Source: CAISCU01 sp943361925
Lineage (GTDB): Bacteria > Bacteroidota > Bacteroidia > UKL13-3
Length of the DNA: 64,000 nt
Assembly (NCBI GenBank): GCA_943361925.1
Contig: CALRIT020000003.1
Coordinates: 232,574-296,573 of the forward strand
Direction: 5' to 3'
Below, one piece after another: positions 9,358 to 17,795 of the stretch. A program made the translations under genes and the position numbers. The notes under the pieces are model-generated. The model had not been told where the DNA came from. It saw nothing but the letters and a program-made list of their open reading frames with translations, and made no database searches. Position 1 is the first letter of the stretch; every line of letters begins with the position of its first letter.

Positions 9358-11304
9358 TTAATTTTCAATCTGAATTTTCTTAAAACAATCTCCATTTTCA
9401 GTATGTATTTTCAATAAATACAATCCCGGTTTTTCATTAGAAATTAAAGTCTTTTCAATATCATATCCCTTTGAACTTTGAATCATTCTTCCATTTAAAT
9501 CATATAGAAACAATTCAAATTTTTCGTAGCTTGAACTTACTGTAATTTTATCTTTAGCAGGATTAGGGTATACAACAAAATCAGTTTCAACTTGAAGTTT
9601 TTCTATTCCGGTTAAATTACTGTTTTTGATTAAAGTGATATCATTAAGAATATAATTTTCAGGATCGAAAACTATCTTTTTAACACTATCACTAACAGCA
9701 ATTTTATGATAATCATTTTGAATGGCTTTACCTTCTAATCTCACATCCATTGAATCTCCGTTTGCATAATAGAATCGATATGATGGAGGTATGCTGAATA
9801 AGTTTCCTGTTTCCTTTGCATTCTTTTGAAGACTTAATAAATGTACAAAACCGGGTGTGTAATTCCAGCTAATGATATAATACGGATAACCTGTTCCATA
9901 AATCCATTCATTAAAAAATGTATTTAAATTCAGTCCGGATATTTGCTCCATCACTTTTTGAAAATCTGAAGTTTTTGCTGTTCCTCCACCATAAATTTTC
10001 AAGTATTCTCTCAATCCCTTAAAGAATGCAGTATCTCCAACTACATATCTAAGCATATGCATAACTGCTCCGGCTTTGTTGTAAGTTAAACTGCTGCTAA
10101 AAAGTCTTGGTACTGAAGCTGTATCAACAATAAAAATTGATTCATTTCCATTTTTTGCATTGTTGTGTACATCTATCATTTCAGCTTTTTCCTGACCTGG
10201 TTTTAATCCTTCAAGTGCAAGAAATTCTGTGTAGGTTGCAAATCCTTCATTTAACCATAAATCAGACCATGAGCCACATGTAACATGGTCGCCAAACCAT
10301 TGATGACCCAATTCATGTGCTACAATTGTATAAGGAAATATGCCTTGTGTTGTCATCGTCTGGTGTTCCATTCCGCCTGAAAATGGTGCCATTGAATGGC
10401 CATATTTTTCTTTGTGAAAAGGATACAACCCAAATAAATCACTGAAGTATTCAAGCATGCCTGTTGTTGCATCTATATTAGCTTTGTTATTGGTATAAGC
10501 TTTATCGTTATACAGATAATGTTGAATCAAAATACTGTCTGAATAACCTTTAGGTTTAGCATAATCTATTATCTCTATGTATTCTCCAACACTTACAGAT
10601 ATTAAATAATAATCAATTGGATAACGTGATTTCCAATCGTAGCGATTTTTGTTATTAGCCAATGAAACAATTTGTTCAAGTTTGCCATTACTTCCAACTC
10701 TGTTTACAGATGAGGTAGTAATATTCATATCAACGGAATCAATTTTATCATCCAGACTTTGTTTACAAGGCCACCATTCCATGGCTGCATAAGGCTGACT
10801 TAAACTCCACGTAATTCTAGCTCCGTAAGTTTGTGAACGTCCATTTGAAAATCCGTTTCCTATAGCTGCACTTGCATCTGATGGAGGTAATCCATGGTAA
10901 AAAATTTCTACTTCTATCCATTCACCTTTATTGTAAGATTTATCAAGTTTACAGTAAACACCATGTTTGTCTCTTGAAAAAGAAATAGATTTTCCATTAG
11001 TAAGAACAACTGAATCAAGTATTAAGTTGCTATGTAATTCAAATGCAAAAGTATCCAGTCCATTTTTTAAAGAGCTAACACCAGTTACAACACTTCCAGT
11101 AATGTATGTTGTATCTTTTTCAATATTTAATTTGAATTTGTGGTAATGCACATCATAAAACTCCATTAACCTTACTGTTTGATAGGTTGCAACAGCTTTT
11201 TTCTTAAATGAATAAGATTTAATTTTTGATGTAGCACAAATATGATCTTGTGCAAAAGCACCCAAAGCTATGCTGCTTAATAGAATGAGGAACAGTTTTT
11301 TCAT
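9358..11304 (-). CDS. secreted M1 family aminopeptidase with T9SS sorting domain
   Basis: I place the start at 11304, where the protein begins with the signal peptide MKKLFLILLSSIALGAFAQ; an in-frame Met 30 bases upstream would give an implausible leader and overlap the upstream gene. The mature protein has an M1 beta-saddle N-domain, the exopeptidase motif GGMEH near residue 310, zinc motif HELGH near 330 and the third ligand in NEGFATY about 20 residues later. The final 80 residues (VVYPNPAKDKI ... GLYLLKI) form a T9SS type A sorting domain, so the enzyme is expected at the cell surface. It releases N-terminal amino acids from peptides. The upstream dehydrogenase-like gene ends 7 bp before this start. 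Confidence 0.92.
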   Translation of the reverse strand: MKKLFLILLSSIALGAFAQDHICATSKIKSYSFKKKAVATYQTVRLMEFYDVHYHKFKLNIEKDTTYITGSVVTGVSSLKNGLDTFAFELHSNLILDSVVLTNGKSISFSRDKHGVYCKLDKSYNKGEWIEVEIFYHGLPPSDASAAIGNGFSNGRSQTYGARITWSLSQPYAAMEWWPCKQSLDDKIDSVDMNITTSSVNRVGSNGKLEQIVSLANNKNRYDWKSRYPIDYYLISVSVGEYIEIIDYAKPKGYSDSILIQHYLYNDKAYTNNKANIDATTGMLEYFSDLFGLYPFHKEKYGHSMAPFSGGMEHQTMTTQGIFPYTIVAHELGHQWFGDHVTCGSWSDLWLNEGFATYTEFLALEGLKPGQEKAEMIDVHNNAKNGNESIFIVDTASVPRLFSSSLTYNKAGAVMHMLRYVVGDTAFFKGLREYLKIYGGGTAKTSDFQKVMEQISGLNLNTFFNEWIYGTGYPYYIISWNYTPGFVHLLSLQKNAKETGNLFSIPPSYRFYYANGDSMDVRLEGKAIQNDYHKIAVSDSVKKIVFDPENYILNDITLIKNSNLTGIEKLQVETDFVVYPNPAKDKITVSSSYEKFELFLYDLNGRMIQSSKGYDIEKTLISNEKPGLYLLKIHTENGDCFKKIQIEN

Positions 11305-11311
11305 AATTTTT

Positions 11312-11998
11312 TTATACCGAGTAAAAAGTTTCACCTTTTAAATATTTAGTTTTCAATAGTGGACAAACCTTGTAGCGTTCGTCGTGGGTATCTGCATACA
11401 TAGTCTCTAAGGTTTCGTAAACATGTTTGATGCCGATTTTATCTGCCCATTCAAATGGCCCAAAAGGGTAGTTGGTTCCTAGTTTCATACTGGTATCAAT
11501 ATCCTTCATGTCGGCAGTACCTTCCTGTAAAGTGTAACAAGCTTCATTAATAATCATAAAAATGACTCTTGGAGTAACCATTCCGATTCTGTCTTGAACT
11601 AATTTAAAATCCCAACCAAGATTCTTCATAATTTCTTCCAGTTCATTTGATTTATTTGAATCAAGCAAACTTACTTCAACAAGAGAACGATTGATAAAAC
11701 CGGGTAAGGTGTTCATTCCTATCAAATTACATTCAATTTCTCTTTTGAAATCAAATTGTGCTTTTGCCAATTGTTGTTTAACTGCACCAACAATAACCGG
11801 CTTATTTTTTAGGTGAGCATAATATTTTAATCGGTCAGGATGGTCATCGAATTTTAGGTCAAAAATTAAATCATAATCATTAACATTGTCAGAAATTAAG
11901 TCCAAATCATCAATTTGGGTTAAATTATTAGCCTTATCTCCAAGTTTTTCTTGAAGTTCTTTTAATCTTGTGTTTGAACCTCTTGCCAAAATCTTCAT
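11312..11998 (-). CDS. 3-hydroxyacyl-CoA dehydrogenase-like protein, active site degenerate
   Basis: The start is set at 11998 (MKILARGS), because the further upstream Met gives a Cys-rich unnatural leader. The 228-residue protein follows the layout of 3-hydroxybutyryl-CoA dehydrogenases: a shortened Rossmann half, the IGMN-LPGFINRSLVEV junction, and a good C-terminal dimer domain (RVIFMIINEACYTLQEG, DIDTSMKLGTNYPFGPFEW). However, the NAD-binding GxGxxG is absent (ARGSNTR in its place) and the catalytic histidine of the usual HFFNP segment is replaced (MNTLPGF). It may therefore bind a CoA ester without oxidising it, or be a scaffold. It is divergent from ridA and near paaG, which fits a fatty-acid or phenylacetate context. 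The family is fairly sure, the function is not. Confidence 0.7.
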   Translation of the reverse strand: MKILARGSNTRLKELQEKLGDKANNLTQIDDLDLISDNVNDYDLIFDLKFDDHPDRLKYYAHLKNKPVIVGAVKQQLAKAQFDFKREIECNLIGMNTLPGFINRSLVEVSLLDSNKSNELEEIMKNLGWDFKLVQDRIGMVTPRVIFMIINEACYTLQEGTADMKDIDTSMKLGTNYPFGPFEWADKIGIKHVYETLETMYADTHDERYKVCPLLKTKYLKGETFYSV

Positions 11999-12042
11999 AT
12001 TCGTAGAATAATTAATCAAACAAAAATAACAACACAACTCAT

Positions 12043-12429
12043 ATGGAAAAGATAATTGTTACAAGTGAAGGAGCTCCTGCTCCAATCGGACCTTATAGCC
12101 ATGCTGTTAAAGTTGGTCATACTTTGTATGTCAGCGGACAAGTAGCAAAGGATGCAGTAAGTGGAGAAATGATTCAATCTGATATAAAATCAGAAACAAA
12201 AAAGGTAATGGAAAACCTGGCTTCTATTTTGGAAGAAGCAGGAATGGATTTTTCTGACATTGTTAAAACTACCATTTATTGCACCGATTTGGGCAATTTC
12301 GCTGCTATCAATGAAGTTTATGGTACTTATTTTGATAAGTATTTTCCTGCAAGAGAAACTGTTCAGGTTGTAAAATTGCCTCTTGGAGCTAATGTTGAAA
12401 TTAGTGTAGTTGCAGTTGGTCTGAATTAA
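12043..12429 (+). CDS. ridA: RidA family 2-iminobutanoate/enamine deaminase
   Basis: The 128-residue protein is a typical full-length Rid protein. It shows GAPAPIGPYSHAVKVG near the N-terminus, LYVSGQVA, the loop around KTTIYCTDLGNFAAIN, and the closing PARETVQV-KLPLGANVEI with the arginine that binds the substrate carboxylate. RidA hydrolyses reactive enamine/imine intermediates from PLP enzymes in the cytoplasm and works as a trimer. It is divergent from the dehydrogenase-like gene across a 44-bp gap and shares one base (TAATG) with the next gene, so it heads a three-gene unit ending in paaG. Confidence 0.93.
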   Translation: MEKIIVTSEGAPAPIGPYSHAVKVGHTLYVSGQVAKDAVSGEMIQSDIKSETKKVMENLASILEEAGMDFSDIVKTTIYCTDLGNFAAINEVYGTYFDKYFPARETVQVVKLPLGANVEISVVAVGLN

Positions 12430-13031
12430 TGAGTCGTAATTTTGCATTTTTTTTATCAGCATTATTTCATCCGGTTTTTGTAAACCTGTTGAACTTATTT
12501 ATGCTGTTTACTTTTTTTCCTGCACTTAGCCATGGTGTGCCGGCAAAACTGCGATTGTATTACATGGGTTATGTTTTTATTACAACCAGTATTGTACCAA
12601 TGGTTGTGGTTTTTAGTCTTAGAATTACAGGGAAAATTAAATCTTTAAGCATAGAAGATAAAGAAGAAAGAAGGCTTCCGTATCTTATTACATTTTTGAT
12701 GTATGTGTTTAATTATTACAATCTTACAAAATATGCTGTTCCACCACTTTTACTTTCTTATTTGTTTTCTGGAGCAGTAATTATGTTGGCAATTGTTGTA
12801 ATCAACTATTTCTATAAAATCTCTATACATGCTGCTACTTTAGGTTCTGGTGCTGCAATTTTACTTTCAGCGGCCTATCATAATTCCTTTGATACCAGAT
12901 TATTTTTGGCTGGATTTTTGATTGTTAGCGGATTGGTTTGTAGTGCCCGAATGTTTATGAAATCGCATGATGAGGCGCAAATTTATCTGGGTTATCTTTT
13001 GGGTACTATTTTTATGTTTATTCTTTTATAA
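12429..13031 (+). CDS. PAP2-like integral membrane protein
   Basis: This 200-residue protein has about six hydrophobic helices. Its second half resembles the PAP2 phosphatase fold: KISIHAATLGSGAA takes the position of the SGH motif and KSHDEAQIYLGYLLG takes that of the SRxxxxxHxxxD block. The key residues are only partly kept, so phosphatase activity is doubtful. Homologous short PAP2-like proteins are common in Bacteroidota as 'membrane protein'. The start codon overlaps the ridA stop by one base and paaG follows 8 bp after, so the three genes are most likely translated from one mRNA. Confidence 0.65.
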   Translation: MSRNFAFFLSALFHPVFVNLLNLFMLFTFFPALSHGVPAKLRLYYMGYVFITTSIVPMVVVFSLRITGKIKSLSIEDKEERRLPYLITFLMYVFNYYNLTKYAVPPLLLSYLFSGAVIMLAIVVINYFYKISIHAATLGSGAAILLSAAYHNSFDTRLFLAGFLIVSGLVCSARMFMKSHDEAQIYLGYLLGTIFMFILL

Positions 13032-13039
13032 AAAACAAA

Positions 13040-13819
13040 ATGAGTTACGAAACAGTATTATTTGATGTAAATGAGGGTATTGCAAGTTTAACCCTTAATA
13101 GACCTGATGTTTTTAATGCATTTAATGAGCAATTAAGTGCTGATGTTTTAGATGCTTTGAAAAAAACAGCTAAGGATAAAAGTATAAGAGTTTTGGTTAT
13201 TTCCGGCTCAGGAAAAGCTTTTTGTAGTGGTCAGGATTTAAAATCGATTGCCGGTACAAAAAGAAGTCTTAGCGAAAGTATTCACAAACGCTACAATCCT
13301 ATGATTAGAGCAATCAGAAATTTGCCAATTCCGGTTATTTGTAAACTCAATGGTGTTGCAGCAGGCGCAGGTTGTTCTTTAGCTCTTGCTTGTGATATGA
13401 TTATAGCTTCTGAAGCCGCAAGTTTAATTGAGGTTTTTGTAAATGTTGGATTGGTTTTAGATTCAGGTTCTTCTTACTTCTTACCAAGATTGGTTGGTTC
13501 TGCAAGAGCTTTTGAATTGTCAACTTTGGGCTCAAAAGTTTCTGCTCAACAGGCTGCTGATTGGGGAATGATTAATAAAGTTGTAAAAGCCGAAGAATTA
13601 GATGCAGAGGTAAATAAATTGGCTTTACATTATTCAACTGCTCCAACAAAAGCGATTGGTTTGATGAAAAAGATGCTGAATAAATCGTTTCAATCAGATT
13701 TAGACACCATGCTGGAGTATGAAGCTTATTGCCAGGAAATAGCTGGAAGAAGTGAAGATTATAAGGAAGGGGTACAAGCTTTCGTTGAAAAGAGAAAACC
13801 TGCGTTCAAAGGAAATTAG
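13040..13819 (+). CDS. paaG: enoyl-CoA hydratase/isomerase, PaaG type
   Basis: The 259-residue crotonase-fold enzyme has LTLNRPDVFNAFN, the oxyanion-hole segments AFCSGQDL and NGVAAGAGCSLALACD, and a C-terminal part (AGRSEDYKEGVQAF-EKRKPAFKG) that closely matches PaaG of E. coli as I remember it. PaaG converts the ring-1,2-epoxide of phenylacetyl-CoA into the oxepin-CoA. At the position of the general acid there is LVLDSGSSYFLPR, with the Asp present as in PaaG rather than the Glu pair of hydratases. It lies in an operon with ridA, 14 kb from paaABC. A general fatty-acid enoyl-CoA isomerase is the alternative. Confidence 0.82.
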   Translation: MSYETVLFDVNEGIASLTLNRPDVFNAFNEQLSADVLDALKKTAKDKSIRVLVISGSGKAFCSGQDLKSIAGTKRSLSESIHKRYNPMIRAIRNLPIPVICKLNGVAAGAGCSLALACDMIIASEAASLIEVFVNVGLVLDSGSSYFLPRLVGSARAFELSTLGSKVSAQQAADWGMINKVVKAEELDAEVNKLALHYSTAPTKAIGLMKKMLNKSFQSDLDTMLEYEAYCQEIAGRSEDYKEGVQAFVEKRKPAFKGN

Positions 13820-13830
13820 ATATTTTGTAA

Positions 13831-13849
13831 ATGCCTGATAAATAGGCAT
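13831..13849 (+). terminator. candidate terminator after paaG
   Basis: A 6-bp stem (ATGCCT / AGGCAT) with a 7-base loop starts 11 bp after the paaG stop and is followed by a T-rich stretch (GTTTGATTTTT). The stem is short, so the call is tentative. Confidence 0.4.
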
Positions 13850-13936
13850 GTTTGATTTTTGGAGGATTCAGTTTTCAAATTATCTTGTTTCTTAAAATTT
13901 TATTAAATAATTTGTAAGTCAACAAAAGGGAGAAAT

Positions 13937-14725
13937 ATGGCCATTATTATCCAAAATCTTATGCTCGCTATTTCTGGAAGTAATTCTAGTCATGAGGCAA
14001 TTGAAGTAACTTCACGTTTATCACTTGGTGCAGGTTCTAATGTGAATGTTTTACATTTCGGTAGAGAAGAAGCTGATTATCAGAGCAAATTTTATGCACC
14101 AAAACTAAAAGTAAATACTGTATCAGAAGAAGTTTCTGTTAAAGGAATAAATAGAATTATTAGCGAAACTCCGCCTGATTTGCTTATTCTGCCAATAAAA
14201 ACTGATGCAAATTCAAGCGGATTGGTAACTCCTGCTGAGGCAATTAAAATTATAGACCATTATGAGCGTATGGTTCTTACTGTTCCTTGTAATGGTAAAA
14301 AATTCGACCTTTCAAATATTGTTGTTCCAATAGATACTTCTTTTGAAACTAGACAGAAAACTCCTTATGCACTTACTATGGCAAAGGCATTCAATTCAAT
14401 TATTCATATTGTAGGAGTTTCTAATGATACAGGTAAAGATGCAGAAGTAGCTGTTAAAAATTATACAAGACAAGTTAGCAATCATATAGAAGAAAAAGGA
14501 TTTAGATGCACCCTCGATATGCAAATGGGAGGCAATCCAACAGAAAAAATTCTTGAATATGCTGCCCAGAATAATGCCGGATTAATTATTATTATGACCG
14601 AGCAGGAAACAGGTTTTTCTAATTTCTTTAAAGGAAAGTACTCAGAACAAATGATTAAAAATTCTCCTGTTCCGGTACTATCGATACATCCTAAAGATTT
14701 GGTTGTTAGTGAAGCCAGACTTTAA
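13937..14725 (+). CDS. tandem universal stress protein
   Basis: The protein is 262 residues, the length of a double-UspA protein. Residues 1-130 and about 140-255 each follow the alternating alpha/beta pattern. The second half has LSNIVVPIDTSFETRQKTPYALTMAK and the closing KYSEQMIKNSPVPVLSIHP typical of Usp C-termini, but the nucleotide-binding glycine motif (GxxGx9G-S/T) is not evident, so ATP binding is unlikely. It is a cytoplasmic stress or metabolic regulator by family. A GGGAG sequence 5 bp upstream of the ATG resembles a Shine-Dalgarno site, uncommon among the neighbours. It stands alone between paaG and dxs. Confidence 0.85.
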   Translation: MAIIIQNLMLAISGSNSSHEAIEVTSRLSLGAGSNVNVLHFGREEADYQSKFYAPKLKVNTVSEEVSVKGINRIISETPPDLLILPIKTDANSSGLVTPAEAIKIIDHYERMVLTVPCNGKKFDLSNIVVPIDTSFETRQKTPYALTMAKAFNSIIHIVGVSNDTGKDAEVAVKNYTRQVSNHIEEKGFRCTLDMQMGGNPTEKILEYAAQNNAGLIIIMTEQETGFSNFFKGKYSEQMIKNSPVPVLSIHPKDLVVSEARL

Positions 14726-14815
14726 TTATAAGTTTTAGTGCATTTTATCGTTCATTTTCTGGCATTTCGAACTTTATTTAAATAATATTGACCGAGATAA
14801 ATTAATCTGGTGTGA

Positions 14816-14843
14816 AAAATCAACCCAATTTTAAGTTGATTTT
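14816..14843 (+). terminator. hairpin between usp and dxs
   Basis: A 9-bp perfect stem (AAAATCAAC / GTTGATTTT) with a 10-base loop lies 90 bp after the usp stop. The T-run is part of the stem. It could terminate usp or sit in the dxs leader; the rest of this 195-bp gap shows no recognisable riboswitch. Confidence 0.35.
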
Positions 14844-14920
14844 GAGTACATTTTCTTAATTTGCCAAACCTAAATTTTTGATTTTAAAAACCTTAATACC
14901 TCTTAGGTGTTGATACTCAC

Positions 14921-16843
14921 ATGATGAAAATTGAAGCCGGACCATATTTAAAGGATATTATCAATCCGAACGACCTAAGAAAAGTAAAAGAAGATGACCT
15001 GGTAAAGGTTTGCGCTGATTTACGTCAATATATCATTGATACAGTTTCTGTTTATGGCGGTCACTTTGGTGCAAGCCTTGGTGTAGTTGAACTAAGTGTT
15101 GCACTTCATTATGCTTTTAATACTCCCGATGATCAGGTGGTTTGGGATGTAGGTCATCAGGCTTACGGACATAAAATTCTTACAGGAAGAAGAGATAGAT
15201 TTCATACCAATAGAGTTTATAAAGGAATCAGTGGTTTTCCTAAAAGAGCTGAAAGTGAATATGATACTTTTGGTGTAGGACATTCCTCTACTTCTATCTC
15301 AGCTGCTTTAGGAATGGCAGTGGCTTCAAAACTTAAAGGTGATCATAACCGTCAACATATTGCGGTAATTGGTGATGGTGCTTTAACAGGTGGAATGGCC
15401 TTTGAAGGTTTAAACCATGCCGGAGTTGCCAATGCAAATCTGATTGTTGTTTTAAACGACAATTGTATGAGTATTGACCCCAATGTTGGTGCATTAAAAG
15501 ATTATTTAACTGATATCACCACATCTCCAACATACAATAAGTTTAAAGATGATGTTTGGAAAGCTCTTGACAGATTAAGCAAATTAGGTCAGGTTTCTCA
15601 AGATATTTTATCAAAAGTTCACGATACTTTAAAAGGTGGATTATTAAGACATAGCAACTTATTTGAAGCTTTAGGTTTCAGGTATTTTGGCCCTGTTGAT
15701 GGTCATGATGTTGACCATATGGTTAAAATTTTCAACGACTTAAAAAAGATTCCTGGTCCAAAATTGTTGCATTGCGTAACTGTTAAAGGAAAAGGTTTTG
15801 CTCCTGCAGAGAAAGACCAAACCAAATGGCATGCACCAGGTCTTTTTGATAAGGTTTCCGGTGAAATCATCAAAACTCCGAATCCAATTCCTCAACCACC
15901 AAAATACCAGGATGTATTTGGTCATACCATGGTTGAATTGGCGGAAATGAATCCTAAAATTGTTGGTGTTACTCCGGCTATGCCTTCTGGTAGCAGCTTA
16001 AATATCATGATGAAAGCAATGCCTGATCGCTCATTTGATGTGGGTATTGCCGAACAACATGCTGTTACTTTTAGTGCAGGAATGGCAACTCAAGGACTTG
16101 TTCCTTTTTGTAATATCTATTCTACATTCATGCAAAGAGCCTATGATCAGGTTGTACATGATGTTGCTTTACAGAAACTACATGTAGTTTTTTGTATGGA
16201 TAGAGCCGGTATTGCAGGTGCTGATGGACAAACACATCATGGAATGTTAGACGTTCCTTATATGAGATGTGTTCCTAATATGGTGGTTTCTGCTCCAATG
16301 AATGAGGAGGAATTAAGAAACCTTATGTATACAGCCAGTTTAGACAAAAATGCTTTACCATTTACTATCAGATATCCTAGAGGTAACGGTGTTATGCTTG
16401 ATTGGAAACGTCCTTTCACTGAAATTGAAATTGGTAAAGGAAGAAAATTAAGAAGTGGTGAAGATTTTGCAATTGTTTCTTTTGGAACAGTTGGTAATAT
16501 GGCTGCAACAGCTTTAGATGAATTGAAAAAGGATGGAATTCTAGGTGCTCACTACGATTTACGTTTTGTGAAACCTTTGGATGAAGAGATGTTGCACGAA
16601 GTTTTCAGAAAGTTCAAGCATATTATTACCATTGAAGATGGAACAGTTGTTGGTGGTGCAGGTTCAGCAGTGATTGAGTTCATGGCAGACAATCACTACA
16701 ATTCAGAAGTTATTAGAATGGGAATGCCTGATAGAATAGTAGAACATGGCGAACCATCAGAATTATATGCAGAATGTGGTTACGATGCCGCTGCAATAGC
16801 TAAAAAAGCGAAATCAATGTTGGGTGTCAGACAGACAGCATAA
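14921..16843 (+). CDS. dxs: 1-deoxy-D-xylulose-5-phosphate synthase
   Basis: The 640-residue enzyme condenses pyruvate and glyceraldehyde 3-phosphate in the first step of the MEP isoprenoid pathway, using thiamine diphosphate. The N-terminal domain has GGHFGASLGVVELSVALH and DVGHQAYGHK; the ThDP-binding motif is IGDGALTGGMAFEGLNHAG (about 150-168). The transketolase-like middle part has DVGIAEQHAVTFSAGMA with the catalytic Glu, and DRAGIAGADGQTHHG. The C-terminal domain is complete. The first two codons are both ATG, so the start could be 14921 or 14924. Its product feeds the carotenoid genes idi, crtB and crtI found 35-40 kb further on, besides quinones and cell-wall lipids. Confidence 0.97.
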   Translation: MMKIEAGPYLKDIINPNDLRKVKEDDLVKVCADLRQYIIDTVSVYGGHFGASLGVVELSVALHYAFNTPDDQVVWDVGHQAYGHKILTGRRDRFHTNRVYKGISGFPKRAESEYDTFGVGHSSTSISAALGMAVASKLKGDHNRQHIAVIGDGALTGGMAFEGLNHAGVANANLIVVLNDNCMSIDPNVGALKDYLTDITTSPTYNKFKDDVWKALDRLSKLGQVSQDILSKVHDTLKGGLLRHSNLFEALGFRYFGPVDGHDVDHMVKIFNDLKKIPGPKLLHCVTVKGKGFAPAEKDQTKWHAPGLFDKVSGEIIKTPNPIPQPPKYQDVFGHTMVELAEMNPKIVGVTPAMPSGSSLNIMMKAMPDRSFDVGIAEQHAVTFSAGMATQGLVPFCNIYSTFMQRAYDQVVHDVALQKLHVVFCMDRAGIAGADGQTHHGMLDVPYMRCVPNMVVSAPMNEEELRNLMYTASLDKNALPFTIRYPRGNGVMLDWKRPFTEIEIGKGRKLRSGEDFAIVSFGTVGNMAATALDELKKDGILGAHYDLRFVKPLDEEMLHEVFRKFKHIITIEDGTVVGGAGSAVIEFMADNHYNSEVIRMGMPDRIVEHGEPSELYAECGYDAAAIAKKAKSMLGVRQTA

Positions 16844-16849
16844 TAAAAA

Positions 16850-16883
16850 GAAAGGCGATTGTTTACAATCGCCTTTCTTTTTT
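16850..16883. terminator. bidirectional terminator between dxs and the IMPase gene
   Basis: A 13-bp perfect inverted repeat (GAAAGGCGATTGT / ACAATCGCCTTTC) with a 2-base centre is flanked by an A-run on the left and a T-run on the right. It can end both converging transcripts; the T-run partly overlaps the stop codon of the minus-strand gene. Confidence 0.85.
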
Positions 16884-17679
16884 AATAGTCAGTAAAATGG
16901 CGTTTTAATACTCCTGAAAATTCTCTGTAAATAGCAGTTGAACAACCCAAGATAGTTCTTCCAAAAATCATATCTTCTCCACCTTTAAAGTCTCTAACAA
17001 TACCGCCTGCTTCTTCAATGATGATGATTCCTCCTGCAACATCCCATGGACTCAATCCATATTCAAAAAAGCCATCAAATCTACCACAAGCAGTATAAGC
17101 TAAATCAATAGCAGCACTTCCCATTCTTCTCATTCCTTGAGTGGTTTTCATTAACTCACTTAAAGTATTTAAATACTGAGGCATTATTTTAAAATCGTAA
17201 TAAGGAAAGCCTGTTGCCATTAATGATTTTCCAATTTCAGAATTTTCTTTTACCCTGATTGGTTTTCCATTTAAATAAGCTCCTCCATCTTTCCAGGCAT
17301 AAAACATTTCCTTTTTATTTGGTTCATAAACCACTCCTAACATGGGCTTACCATTTTGAAGAAGTCCGATACTCACACTGTAAACAGGTAAATCATGAAT
17401 AAAATTTGTGGTTCCATCTAAAGGGTCAATCACCCACATCCATTCTTTTTCACCACTGGCAATTGTTTTTTCTTCTGTAATAAAACCAGCTTCAGGGAAA
17501 ATGCTACTCAATGATTTAACCAACATTTCTTCACTGGTTTTATCGACATAACTAACCAATTGATTGAAGCTTTTTGTTTCTACATTATCAATTGAAAAGT
17601 TTTCTCTTTCTTTTAAAATAAAAGTTCCGGCCTCTTCAGCTGCCTTGCATGTTTTTTCACAGATTGATTGTAGATTCAT
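16882..17679 (-). CDS. inositol monophosphatase family protein
   Basis: I choose the start at 17679 (MNLQSICEK); the upstream Met adds a hydrophobic, unlikely leader. The 265-residue protein has the family's metal-site motifs: the glutamate in FITEEKT, IDPLDGTTNFIHDLP, and SPWDVAGGIIIIEEAGG with the third Asp. These coordinate the Mg ions that hydrolyse sugar-alcohol or nucleotide phosphates. In bacteria such proteins (SuhB, CysQ relatives) act on inositol-1-phosphate, 3',5'-ADP or other small phosphates; the exact substrate cannot be decided here. The gene is single and converges with dxs across a strong terminator. Confidence 0.93.
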   Translation of the reverse strand: MNLQSICEKTCKAAEEAGTFILKERENFSIDNVETKSFNQLVSYVDKTSEEMLVKSLSSIFPEAGFITEEKTIASGEKEWMWVIDPLDGTTNFIHDLPVYSVSIGLLQNGKPMLGVVYEPNKKEMFYAWKDGGAYLNGKPIRVKENSEIGKSLMATGFPYYDFKIMPQYLNTLSELMKTTQGMRRMGSAAIDLAYTACGRFDGFFEYGLSPWDVAGGIIIIEEAGGIVRDFKGGEDMIFGRTILGCSTAIYREFSGVLKRHFTDY

Positions 17680-17795
17680 GATATTATCTTTCAGTAAAAA
17701 TAACAACAATAGCTTATAAATGGATGGTAGTGAATATTAATTTTTAAATTCAGTTATACCTGATTCATTCAGTTTGATTTTGTATTTTCGAAGCA

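Noticed and set aside
12190..12462. A 90-codon frame opposite ridA.
   Set aside because: Complementary-strand shadow of a well-conserved gene.
14891..14915. ACCT-CTT-AGGT in the dxs leader as a riboswitch or regulator site.
   Set aside because: A 4-bp stem is expected by chance; no known leader RNA pattern fits.
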